Below, one piece after another: positions 41,276 to 49,311 of a DNA stretch of 64,000 nucleotides. The notes beneath the pieces are model-generated. The model saw nothing but the letters and a program-made list of their open reading frames with translations, was not told the origin of the DNA and ran no database searches. Origin of the DNA: CANJIV01 sp046330225 (GTDB taxonomy: Bacteria; Actinomycetota; Thermoleophilia; Solirubrobacterales; Solirubrobacteraceae); NCBI GenBank assembly GCA_046330225.1, contig JAXLTD010000001.1, forward strand, positions 186,001-250,000. Reading direction: 5' to 3'. A program made the position numbers and the translations under genes. How positions within the stretch are numbered: position 1 is the first letter of the stretch; every line of letters starts with the position of its first letter.

Positions 41276-42009
41276 CCCTGGTGGACTACTCGCTGGTTCC
41301 GGACATGGCGATCGTCGAGCCGAAGCTCACGCTGTCGATGCCGCCGGACATGACCGCCGACACCGGGGTCGACGCGCTCACCCACGCCCTCGAGGCGGCG
41401 GTGTCGATCTTCGCCTCGCCGTTCACCGACGCGTTCTGCATGCAGGCGATCAACCTGATCCTGGACGCCCTGCCCCGGGCCGTCGCCGACGGCTCGGACC
41501 TCGCGGCGCGGACCGCGATGGCGAACGCCGCGACCATCGCCGGGCTGGCCTTCTCGAACGCGTTCGTCGGCGTCGATCACGCCCTGGCCCACGCCGTCGG
41601 GGCCCGGTTCGGGATCGCGCACGGGCGCGCCTGCGGGATCTTCCTGCCGCACGTGCTGCGCTACAACGCGTCGCTGCCGTCGAAGTTCATGCCCGCGCCG
41701 GGCTACTCGGCCTACGTCGCGCCGGAGAAGTACGCCCAGGCCGCCTGGGTCCTCGGCGTCGGCGGGCGCGACGAGGCCGCGCGCCGCGAGACGCTGTTCG
41801 CCCGGGTCGACGACCTGCTGGAGACCGTGGGGATCCCGCCGTCGCTGGCGGCGATGGGGATCGCGCGCGAGGAGTTCGACGCCGCGCTGCCGGATCTCGC
41901 GCGGGCGGCGTTCACCGACGCCAGCATGCGGACCAACCCGCGCATCCCGCTGCTGGGCGAGCTGGTGGAGCTGCTGGTGGCCGGCTACGAGGGCCGCCCG
42001 GCGGCGTAG
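41116..42009 (+). CDS. adhE: bifunctional acetaldehyde/alcohol dehydrogenase AdhE, 3' part (frameshifted)
   Basis: C-terminal iron-dependent alcohol dehydrogenase part of the same adhE gene, in the +1-shifted frame (coding similarity begins at ~41098 with ESPELTMRELSLPFLDARKRVA). It has the cofactor segment IPTTSGTGSEVSPAAVLTA and the metal-binding histidines in FVGVDHALAHAVGARFGIAHGRACG and LPHVLRYN. AdhE converts acetyl-CoA to ethanol through acetaldehyde in fermentation or reverse ethanol oxidation. It lacks its own RBS at 41116, so it is a fragment rather than a separate gene. Confidence 0.85.
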   Translation: MRELSLPFLDARKRVAQYPQVQHAARLVAIPTTSGTGSEVSPAAVLTADGRKVTLVDYSLVPDMAIVEPKLTLSMPPDMTADTGVDALTHALEAAVSIFASPFTDAFCMQAINLILDALPRAVADGSDLAARTAMANAATIAGLAFSNAFVGVDHALAHAVGARFGIAHGRACGIFLPHVLRYNASLPSKFMPAPGYSAYVAPEKYAQAAWVLGVGGRDEAARRETLFARVDDLLETVGIPPSLAAMGIAREEFDAALPDLARAAFTDASMRTNPRIPLLGELVELLVAGYEGRPAA

Positions 42010-42062
42010 GGACGGGCGGAGCCGGGGCGCTGGCGAGGGACCGCGGGGCGCCGCGCCGGGCG

Positions 42063-42113
42063 GGGGGTGTGGGCACTGGACCATCCATGTCCGGGTCGAT
42101 CGACCACACCCCC
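42063..42113. terminator. complex hairpin between adhE and hemolysin III genes
   Basis: A perfect outer stem GGGGGTGTGG (42063-42072)/CCACACCCCC (42104-42113) encloses a small GGAC/GTCC hairpin (42078-42092). The palindrome GGTCGATCGACC (42094-42105) competes with the outer stem. It lies between convergent gene ends, so it is probably a bidirectional terminator, but it is more elaborate than the others here. Confidence 0.55.
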
Positions 42114-42131
42114 TCGAGGGAGCGCGCCCCG

Positions 42132-42796
42132 CTACCCCGCCGGCAGCACCCAGCCCGCCATCGCGGCGGCGTGCGCCGCGGCGGCGGCGATGACGAGCAC
42201 GTGGAAGACCTCGTGGAAGCCGAACGTGGCGGGCCACGGATTCGGCCGCTGGGTGGCGTAGATGACCGCGCCGGCCGAGTAGAGCAGCCCGCCGAGCCCC
42301 AGAAGCAGCAGCGGCCACAGCGGCAGCCCGGAGATGAGCTGCGGGAGCGCGAGCAGCGCCGCCCATCCGAGCGAGAGGTAGGTCGCCGCCGTGAGCCAGC
42401 GCGGCGCGCCGATCCACAGCACCGAGAGGAGCACGCCGGCGATGGCGCCGGCCCAGACGCCGATGAGGACCGCCGCCTGCGTGGTGCCGTGCAGCACGAG
42501 GAGGGCGATCGGCGTGTAGCTCGCCGCGATGAACACGAAGATCGTGCTGTGGTCGATGCGCTGGAGGAGCGGGCGCCAGCGCACGTCCCAGCGCCAGCGG
42601 TGGTAGAGGCCGCTGCCGGCGAACAGCGCGCACAGGCCGGCGCCGTAGACGATCGCCGCGGCCCGGGGAGCCCGGCCGGCGCGAGGGCCACCACGGTCAC
42701 GGCGACGGCGATCGCCGCAACCGAGGCGTACGCGTGCGAGACGCCGCGCAGCCGGGGCTGGCCCAGGCGGGCCGCGAGATCGTGCGCCCGGCTCAT
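42132..42796 (-). CDS. hemolysin III-family membrane protein (frameshifted)
   Basis: A ~222-residue seven-helix membrane protein of the HlyIII/PAQR family. Diagnostic histidine motifs are SGLYHRWRWD...QRIDHSTIFVFIAASYTP and FGFHEVFHVLVIAAAAAHAAAM. The N-terminus (MSRAHDLAARLGQPRLRGVSHAYAS) is in another frame; the shift falls in the GC-rich run at 42663-42680, consistent with one lost base. The start overlaps the stop of the upstream hydrolase gene (ATGA). Family roles range from putative hemolysin to membrane-fluidity regulation; the function here is unknown. Confidence 0.8.
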
Positions 42797-43722
42797 GCCG
42801 CGGCCTGCGCCTTCATCAGGCGCCGGACACGGCCCTCGTCGACGTGCGCCGGCTCGCTGCCGGCGATGAACTCGTTCACGGCGGCCACGAATGCTGCCGG
42901 CTCGTCGCGGAACGGGAAGTGCCCGGCGTCGTCGAAGACGACCAGGCGGCTGTGGGGCATGAGCTCGTGGGCCGCGCGCCCGTGGGCGACCGGGATCATG
43001 GGATCGCGCGCCCCCCAGATGATCAGCGTGGGCATCTCGGCGGCGAGGTAGAGACGGTCGCGCGCGTTGACGCGCTGGCCGCCCGGGTCGATGATCGAGC
43101 GGGCGGTGTGGAGGAATGCGCGCAGCGCGTCGGCGTCCTCCAGCGTGGCGAAGCCGTCGGCGATCCCGCTGATGTCAGGGCTCGGGCGCAGGCCGAAGCG
43201 GCCCAGGAACCGGCCGGCCGCCGCGCCGGCGCCGAGGAGGCCGGTGCTGGCCAGGGCCGGCAGGACCCAGTCCGAGCCAGGCAGCGTGGCCGCGCGCAGC
43301 ATGAGGTGCACCTCGCGCCCGAGCCCGCCGCTCGACACCAGGACCAGGCGCTCGGTCCGCTCGGGGAACTGGTAGGAGAACTGCATCGCGATCCCGCCGC
43401 CCAGCGAGTGGCCGACGACGGTCGCGTGCTCGTGGCCCAGCGCGATCATCAGGTCGCGGACGCCGCTGGCGTAGGCGCCGAGCGAGTAGTCGCCCATCGG
43501 CTTGGCGGACTCGCCGTGGCCGAGCAGGTCGGGCGCGATCACCGTGTGGCGCTCGGCCAGGCCGGGGAGCACGTCGCTCCAGCTCTCCGAGCTCGAGGTG
43601 ATGCCGTGGAGGAGGAGCAGCGGCGGGCCCTCGCCAAGGATCCGGTAGGAGACCTCGTGCCCGTGGAGACGGATGCGGCGGGACTGGCCCGCGGCGCGCG
43701 GTCCCGTGGAAGGAGATGGCAT
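42793..43722 (-). CDS. alpha/beta-fold hydrolase
   Basis: A 309-residue alpha/beta hydrolase. Catalytic triad: nucleophile Ser in GHSLGGG, Asp in WGARDPMIPV, His in DAGHFPFRDEP; the oxyanion HGI motif is LLLLHGITSSSESW. A cap domain lies between. Substrates could be meta-cleavage products, epoxides or esters; undetermined. ATG 43722 (PSPSTGP follows) is chosen because TATCAT lies 6 nt ahead on the minus strand and covers the alternative start at 43737. It shares a 51-bp divergent promoter with the MerR gene, which probably regulates it. Confidence 0.9.
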   Translation of the reverse strand: MPSPSTGPRAAGQSRRIRLHGHEVSYRILGEGPPLLLLHGITSSSESWSDVLPGLAERHTVIAPDLLGHGESAKPMGDYSLGAYASGVRDLMIALGHEHATVVGHSLGGGIAMQFSYQFPERTERLVLVSSGGLGREVHLMLRAATLPGSDWVLPALASTGLLGAGAAAGRFLGRFGLRPSPDISGIADGFATLEDADALRAFLHTARSIIDPGGQRVNARDRLYLAAEMPTLIIWGARDPMIPVAHGRAAHELMPHSRLVVFDDAGHFPFRDEPAAFVAAVNEFIAGSEPAHVDEGRVRRLMKAQAAA

Positions 43723-43728
43723 TGGACG

Positions 43729-43767
43729 ATGATACACCGATCAACGTCACATGAAACAGCGTAGAAT
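43729..43767. promoter_or_regulatory. divergent leaderless promoters of the hydrolase and MerR genes
   Basis: Minus-strand TATCAT (43734-43729) lies 6 nt before the hydrolase ATG. Plus-strand TAGAAT (43762-43767) lies 6 nt before the MerR ATG. The 27 bp between the two boxes (containing TCAACGTCACATGAAAC) must hold both -35 regions, so one bound regulator would control both genes. Confidence 0.6.
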
Positions 43768-43773
43768 CCCCCC

Positions 43774-44513
43774 ATGGCCAGCTCCGACGCCCTCGGCATG
43801 ACCATCGACGAGCTCGCTCGCGAGTCCGGGATGACCGTGCGCAACATCCGCGCCCACCAGTCCCGCGGCCTGCTCCCGCCGCCCGAGGTGCGCGCCCGCA
43901 CCGGCTACTACGGGCCCGACCACGTCGCCCGGCTGCGGCTGATCCAGGAGCTGCAGGGCAACGGCTACAACCTCGCCGCGATCAAGCACCTTCTCGGCCG
44001 CGCGGACGGCTCGACGGAGGACGTCATGCGCTTCGCCGCCACCCTGCTCGCACCGTTCGAGACCGAGCAGCCCGAGATCGTCGAGCTGTCCGAGCTGGCG
44101 CAGCGCTTCGGCCGCGATCCCGGCGGCAAGCTGCTCGCCAAGGCGGAGCGGCTCGGCCTGGTCCTCCCGCTGGGCGACGACCGCTACGAGGTGCCCAGCC
44201 CCGCGGTCCTGAGCGCGGGGGAGGCGCTCATCGCGATCGGCGTCCCCTTGGCAAGGCGCTCGAGATCGCCGAGCGCATGACCCGCCACGCCGACAGCGTG
44301 AGCGAGACGTTCGTGAAGCTGTTCCTCGCGCAGGTGTGGCGCCCGTTCGAGGAGGCCGGACGCCCCGAGGCCGAATGGCCCGAGGTCAGCCGCACCCTCG
44401 AGACCCTGCGCCCGCTCGTGAGCGAGGCGTTCGTCGCCGTGTTCAACCAGCGCATGACGCGCGGCGTCGAGCGGGCATTCGGGCGGGAGCTGGAGAAGCG
44501 CGCGAAGGGGTAG
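43774..44513 (+). CDS. MerR-family transcriptional regulator (frameshifted)
   Basis: A ~246-residue regulator. The winged helix-turn-helix is at the N-terminus: TIDELARESGMTVRNIRAHQSRGLLPPPEVR, then GYYGPDHVARLRLIQELQGNGYNLAAIKHLLG. The C-terminal ~150 residues are helical and probably bind an effector. The frame breaks at 44248-44251: CCCTTGGCAAGG lacks one G (PLGKALEIAERM expected), after which the 44277-44513 frame completes the protein to KRAKG. TAGAAT 6 nt before the ATG makes it leaderless. Divergent from the hydrolase/hemolysin III operon, its likely target. Confidence 0.85.
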
Positions 44514-44533
44514 GGGATCGCCGCGCGGCCCGG

Positions 44534-44539
44534 TACGGT
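44534..44539 (+). promoter_or_regulatory. -10 box of the GH15 gene (leaderless)
   Basis: TACGGT, 7 nt before ATG 44547. Confidence 0.5.
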
Positions 44540-44546
44540 GCGCCGC

Positions 44547-46385
44547 ATGCCCGCCTCCGCCTACCCGCCCATCGAGGACCACGGCCTGATCGGCGACCTC
44601 CAGACCACGGCGCTGGTCGCTCGGAACGGGAGCATCGACTGGTTCTGCGCCCCCCGCTTCGACTCCCCGAGCATCTTCGCCGCGCTCCTCGACTCCGAAA
44701 AGGGCGGCCACTTCGCGATCGCCCCGGTCGTGGAGAACTGCGTCGTCAAGCAGCTCTACCTGCCGGACACGGCCGTGCTGGTCACCCGCTTCCTCACCGA
44801 GGACGGGGTGGGCGAGGTGATGGACTTCATGCCGATCCACGCTCCGGAGGTGGCGTCGGACGTGCACCGGATCGTCCGGATCGTGCGCACCGTGCGGGGC
44901 GAGCTGACCTACCGGATGCGCTGCGCCCCGCGGCTGGACTACGGCCGCCAGCAGCACGGCCTGGAGCTCACCGAGCACCACGCCACGTTCACCAGCCCCC
45001 AGACCGAGGTCGCGCTGCACTCCACCGCGCCGCTCACGCAGGACGGCCAGGACGTGACCGCGGAGTTCCGGCTCGAGGCCGACCAGGTGGCCGGCGCGAT
45101 CTTCGCCACCGGGGACACCGACTTCCCGGAGGGCGCGCTGGGCCGCCAGCGGGTGGGGACGTACTTCGACCAGACGATCCGCTTCTGGCGCGAGTGGATC
45201 GGACAGTCGACCTACACCGGCCGCTGGCGGGAGATGGTCGCGCGCTCCGCGATCACGCTCAAGCTCATGACCTATGCGCCGTCGGGCGCGCTGGTGGCGG
45301 CGCCGACGGCGGCGCTCCCCGAGCAGGTCGGCGGCGAGCGCAACTGGGACTACCGCTTCACCTGGATTCGCGACGCCTCGTTCTCGCTGTCGGCGCTCAT
45401 GAACCTCGGGTTCACCAGCGAGGCCGAGGCGTTCCTGGCCTGGCTGGCCGACCGCGTGCACGAGCAGGCCGGCGACGAGTCCGGCCCGCTCAAGATCATG
45501 TACCGGGTCGATGGCTCCTCAGACCTCGACGAGCAGGAGCTCGGCCACCTCGAGGGATACAAGGGCTCGCGGCCCGTCCGCATCGGCAACGGCGCGGCGG
45601 ACCAGCTCCAGCTGGACATCTACGGCGAGGCGATCGACGCGATCCACAGCGCGGTGATGCTCGGCCGCTCCCTGTCCTGGAACGCCTGGGGGCGGCTCTG
45701 CGACATCGTCGACTGGCTCGCCGACAACTGGGACCAGCCCGACGAAGGCGTGTGGGAGACGCGCGGCGGCCGCCAGGCGTTCGTCTACTCGCGGATCATG
45801 TCGTGGGTGGCGTTCGACCGGGCGCTGCGCATCGGCGCGATGCGCGGCCTGCCCGGCGACCGGGTGGCGTGGCGCACCGCGCGCGACGCCATCTACCGCC
45901 AGGTGATGGAGCAGGGCTACGACGCCGAGCAGGGCGCCTTCGTCCAGCACTACGGGACCGACGTGCTCGACGCGGCGGTGCTGAAGATGCCGCTCGTCGG
46001 GTTCATCGCGCCGCAGGACCCGATCTGGCTCTCGACGCTGGACCGGATGGCGCAGGAGATCGTCTCCGACAGCCTGGTCTACCGGTACAACCCCTCGGCC
46101 TCGCCCGACGGGCTGGAGGGCGACGAGGGCACGTTCTCGCTCTGCACGTTCTGGTACGTCGACGCGCTCGCCCGGGCCGGGCGCCTGAACGAGGCCCGCC
46201 TGACCTTCGAGAAGATGCTCACCTACGCCAACCACCTCGGGCTCTACTCCGAGGAGATCGGGCCGACCGGGGAGCAGCTTGGAAACTTCCCGCAGGCCTT
46301 CACGCATCTCGCCCTGATCAACGCGGCGGTGCGGCTCGACGCGCGGCTCAACGGGGAGCAGTCGGAGTCCTGGTCGCTGGCGTGA
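44547..46385 (+). CDS. GH15-family glycoside hydrolase (trehalase/glucoamylase)
   Basis: A 612-residue cytoplasmic GH15 enzyme without signal peptide. The N-terminal beta-sandwich begins PIEDHGLIGDLQTTALVARNGSIDWFCAPRFDSPSIFAALLD. The (alpha/alpha)6 barrel includes GGERNWDYRFTWIRDASFSLSALMNLG and the C-terminal EEIGPTGEQLGNFPQAFTHLALINAA with the catalytic glutamate region. In actinobacteria such proteins are often trehalases, and a trehalose synthase gene lies 3 kb away, so trehalase is likely. A GTGA overlap joins it to the next gene. Confidence 0.9.
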   Translation: MPASAYPPIEDHGLIGDLQTTALVARNGSIDWFCAPRFDSPSIFAALLDSEKGGHFAIAPVVENCVVKQLYLPDTAVLVTRFLTEDGVGEVMDFMPIHAPEVASDVHRIVRIVRTVRGELTYRMRCAPRLDYGRQQHGLELTEHHATFTSPQTEVALHSTAPLTQDGQDVTAEFRLEADQVAGAIFATGDTDFPEGALGRQRVGTYFDQTIRFWREWIGQSTYTGRWREMVARSAITLKLMTYAPSGALVAAPTAALPEQVGGERNWDYRFTWIRDASFSLSALMNLGFTSEAEAFLAWLADRVHEQAGDESGPLKIMYRVDGSSDLDEQELGHLEGYKGSRPVRIGNGAADQLQLDIYGEAIDAIHSAVMLGRSLSWNAWGRLCDIVDWLADNWDQPDEGVWETRGGRQAFVYSRIMSWVAFDRALRIGAMRGLPGDRVAWRTARDAIYRQVMEQGYDAEQGAFVQHYGTDVLDAAVLKMPLVGFIAPQDPIWLSTLDRMAQEIVSDSLVYRYNPSASPDGLEGDEGTFSLCTFWYVDALARAGRLNEARLTFEKMLTYANHLGLYSEEIGPTGEQLGNFPQAFTHLALINAAVRLDARLNGEQSESWSLA

Positions 46386-47191
46386 GCGGCGCCGCGCCGG
46401 TGCTGGCCTTCAGCCGCGAGGGCAGCGTCCCGCAGTGGGCGGTCCTCCTGATCCTCGCCATCCCGGTGGTGATCATGGCGTTCCTCCTGATCCGCGGCAT
46501 CCGTCTGCGGGCCCGGCAGGAGCGGATTCGCGCCGGCCGGCTCGCGCGCCGCGTCGACGGAATCCCGCTCGGCTCCGCCGACCGCATCGCCGACGGCGGG
46601 CAGGTGCCATGGGAGAACCTGCTCGAGGCGCTCGCGGTCCGGCCGGAAGACCACGGCCCGGCCGGCGGGATGCCCCACGACGAGGGCTGGGCGGGCACGA
46701 TGCTCGGCCTGAAGTCCCGGATGTCGAGCGGGACCGGCCCGTCGGAGCCGCACGTCTACTGGGGCGAGCGGCACGGCCGCCAGGTGCTCATCCGCCTCGG
46801 AGCCGACGAGAAGCTCGAAGGCGGGATGCTGACCACGAACCGGCGCCTGATCGAGGTGACCCTCGTGCGCGCGCAGTTCCCGCCGTTTGCGCTCGTCGGC
46901 GACGGCGGCAGGGTGGAGCCCGCCGACGGCACGGGCCCGCTGCCCGGCGGCGTGGCCGCGGCGATCGTCTCGCTCGAGCCGGCGCCCGACGTGTGGCGCA
47001 GGCTCCAGATCGTGGCCGGGCCGGAGGGCATCGTCGCGCAGCGCCCGCAGTTCGACGACTTCGTGAGCGGCTGGATCTACGACCTGTGGCTGCTCGAGCG
47101 GCTCGCGACCGCAGCTGGCGCACTGGCGCTCGACCGCAAGCGCATCGGCCCCGCGTTCAAGATTCCCTACGGGATGGGCCGCGCGCGCTAG
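46382..47191 (+). CDS. membrane-anchored protein of unknown function
   Basis: A 269-residue protein. One membrane helix near the N-terminus (VPQWAVLLILAIPVVIMAFLLIRGI, ~16-40) is followed by a soluble region with no motif I recognise (VYWGERHGRQVLIRLGADEKLEGG; SGWIYDLWLLERLATAAG). The GTG start is fixed by a GTGA overlap with the GH15 gene, so the two are co-translated. The last four bases overlap the convergent APC-USP gene. Function unknown. Confidence 0.75.
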   Translation: MSGAAPVLAFSREGSVPQWAVLLILAIPVVIMAFLLIRGIRLRARQERIRAGRLARRVDGIPLGSADRIADGGQVPWENLLEALAVRPEDHGPAGGMPHDEGWAGTMLGLKSRMSSGTGPSEPHVYWGERHGRQVLIRLGADEKLEGGMLTTNRRLIEVTLVRAQFPPFALVGDGGRVEPADGTGPLPGGVAAAIVSLEPAPDVWRRLQIVAGPEGIVAQRPQFDDFVSGWIYDLWLLERLATAAGALALDRKRIGPAFKIPYGMGRAR

Positions 47192-47670
47192 ACGGCCACC
47201 CGAGCGAGTTCCGGCACGGTTGCGGCTCCGTTGCGGTGCGCCCCGCCCGTCTCGACCATCACGCGGCAGGGACGCTCGGCGAGGACGTAGCGGGCCGTCG
47301 GCCCGAGGCCCTGCTCGGTCGGCGGGGCATGGGACGTCGCGAGGTAGATGATCTCCGCCCGCGTGCGCCGCGCCTCCTCAACGATCGCCGCGCCGGGATT
47401 GCGGGTCCGGATGATCCGCCCCTCGACCCGCAGTCCCCGCTTGCGCCCTCGCAGCTTCGCGCTCTCGAGCACCGACTGGCCCATCGCCTCCTCCTCGAAC
47501 AGCCCGGCGTCAATCGGCAGCTGGCTCGGGACGTCGATGACGTACACGGCATCGATCACCGCGCCCTCGCCGACGAGCTTGGCGGCCTCGGCCATCACCG
47601 ACGCGTCGACGTCGTTGCCGAAGATCGGAACGACCGCCGAGCGGTAGTCGAGCGCGCGGAACGCCACCGG
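47188..47670 (-). CDS. universal stress protein domain of the APC-USP transporter (3' part, frameshifted)
   Basis: About 160 residues of USP-like fold: YRSAVVPIFGNDVDASVMAEAAKLV, AVIDAVYVIDVPSQLP, and GPTARYVLAERPCRVMVETG, where GPTARYVL resembles the ATP-loop region of the family. The coding frame enters at about 47670 from the permease frame; GGGG at 47669-47672 (plus strand) probably lacks one G. No start or RBS exists at the break, and permeases ending in a cytoplasmic USP domain are known in actinobacteria, so this is the tail of the permease at 47595-49091. Confidence 0.78.
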   Translation of the reverse strand, partial: PVAFRALDYRSAVVPIFGNDVDASVMAEAAKLVGEGAVIDAVYVIDVPSQLPIDAGLFEEEAMGQSVLESAKLRGRKRGLRVEGRIIRTRNPGAAIVEEARRTRAEIIYLATSHAPPTEQGLGPTARYVLAERPCRVMVETGGAHRNGAATVPELARVAV

Positions 47671-49091
47671 GGTTCGGACCGGGGAGCCACGTGCTGGCTC
47701 GTCAGGTCCAGGCCGGCGCGACGGCGGTAGACCACGTAGCCGACCATCCCGGCGACCATCCAGGCGATGCCGACGGTCCGCGCCTCCACGTGCAGCACGA
47801 TCACCGACAGCCACGCGGCGAAGGTGCCGAGGGCGCCGAGCACCGCGGTGAGCGGCAGGTCACCGCCGCGGAAGCGGACGCTCCACGGCATCCGGTAGGG
47901 GCGGGGGCGGTCTGGCTCCTTGTACCGGAGCGCGATGACCGCGAGGTGCGCGGTGGTGAATGAGAGCATCGCGCCGAACGAGTAGAGGTTGCCGAGGAAG
48001 TCCGTCTCGCCGGGCACGATGAGCAGGGCGGCCAGGATCGAGAAGAAGATGATCGTGAACCACGGTGTCCGGAATCGCGGGTGCAGGCGCGCGAAGATGC
48101 CCGGGAGCTGGCGGTGCTCGGACAGCGACCACGAGAGCCGCGAGATGCCGATCATCCCCGCGTTGGTGGCGATGAGCAGGATCGTCGCAGCGAGGATGCC
48201 GACGTACCCACGCGACAGATCCAGGAGGGACCCGCTCAGCCCGAGATTGTCGACGATCCCAAGCACCGGGTCGTCCTTGTAGACGGTGCCGAGCTGGGTG
48301 GTGAACGTCCCCGCCTTCTCGGTGACCGGAAGCGCGGAGAGCGCGACGACCGAGATGCCGGCGTAGACGCCCAGGACCGCGACGAGGACGAGGTTGACTG
48401 CCTTGGGCACGTCCTTCCCGGGATCCTTGGCCTCCTCGGCCATGTTCGAGACCGTCTCGATTCCGGTGTAGGCGACCATGGCCACCGAAAGCGCAAAGAT
48501 CATCTCGGTGTAGCTCGGCGCCGTCCCGAGGTGGACCTGGCTCAGGAGCAGCGACGGATCGAGGACGAGCACGAAGCCGACGATCACGAGCAGCACCTGC
48601 GTGCCGAGGTCCACCGCGGCCAGGACGAGGTTGAGCTTCGCCGACTCGCCGAGGCCGCGGATGTTGAGGCCGGCGAGGAGCACGACCACGACGATCCCGC
48701 CGATCACGTCGCCCGGGCCGTGGCTCAAGGCCGGGAAGAACGCGCCGAGGTAGTGCGGCACGAAAAAGGCCGAGATGGCGACCGTGATGATGTAGTCGAG
48801 GGTGAGCGCCCAGCCGGCAAAGAACGAGGCCAGCTCGTTGAAGGCATGGCGGGCAAAGGACGACGAGCCGCCAGCCTCCGGGTACATCGACGCGCCCTCG
48901 GCGTACGTCTTGGCCGTGAGGGCGAACAGCCCGCCGGCCAGCATGAAGACAACCGGGGTGAGCCCGAGCGCGTGGGCGGCCACGAGCCCGAGGGCGTAGT
49001 AGATCGACGAGCCGACGTTTCCGTACGCGGTCGCAAAGAGCCCCGGGACGCCCACCGTCCGCCGGAGTCCCCGCTCGACGAGCTTGGCCAT
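47595..49091 (-). CDS. APC-superfamily permease with C-terminal USP domain (5' part, frameshifted)
   Basis: An amino acid/polyamine/organocation transporter with ~12 membrane helices. Visible: VPGLFATAYGNVGSSIYYALGLVAAHALG at the first helix, EGASMYPEAGGSSSFARHAFNEL, and AYTGIETVSNMAEEAKDPGKDVPKAV. The true frame runs to ~47672 (residues ...QHVAPRSEP) and then shifts into the USP domain. ATG 49091 (MAKLVERG) is chosen because TAGCGT lies 8 nt ahead on the minus strand; the in-frame ATG at 49118 is upstream of that box. Substrate unknown; the USP domain may gate transport by nucleotide binding. Confidence 0.87.
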   Translation of the reverse strand: MAKLVERGLRRTVGVPGLFATAYGNVGSSIYYALGLVAAHALGLTPVVFMLAGGLFALTAKTYAEGASMYPEAGGSSSFARHAFNELASFFAGWALTLDYIITVAISAFFVPHYLGAFFPALSHGPGDVIGGIVVVVLLAGLNIRGLGESAKLNLVLAAVDLGTQVLLVIVGFVLVLDPSLLLSQVHLGTAPSYTEMIFALSVAMVAYTGIETVSNMAEEAKDPGKDVPKAVNLVLVAVLGVYAGISVVALSALPVTEKAGTFTTQLGTVYKDDPVLGIVDNLGLSGSLLDLSRGYVGILAATILLIATNAGMIGISRLSWSLSEHRQLPGIFARLHPRFRTPWFTIIFFSILAALLIVPGETDFLGNLYSFGAMLSFTTAHLAVIALRYKEPDRPRPYRMPWSVRFRGGDLPLTAVLGALGTFAAWLSVIVLHVEARTVGIAWMVAGMVGYVVYRRRAGLDLTSQHVAPRSEPRWRSARSTTARRSFRSSATTSTRR

Positions 49092-49099
49092 TCGCGGCG

Positions 49100-49105
49100 A
49101 CGCTA
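49100..49105 (-). promoter_or_regulatory. -10 box of the APC-USP gene (leaderless)
   Basis: TAGCGT on the minus strand, 8 nt before ATG 49091. Confidence 0.5.
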
Positions 49106-49311
49106 GGCGGCCTGCCATGAGCCCGGCGTGGGAATCCGGCTCCGCGGCATGAAGAAGGCATCAAGACGCCGGCCCATCCGTAGTTTGCCCCGGCCCGCGC
49201 GGGCCCCGGGGAACCACGGATCGAACCCGGTGCGGGCGGCGGATGCGGGGCGGGCAGGCCGCCCTACCGTCGTCACCGCTGTTGCCAACACGAAGCGGGG
49301 TGGAGTGAGGG

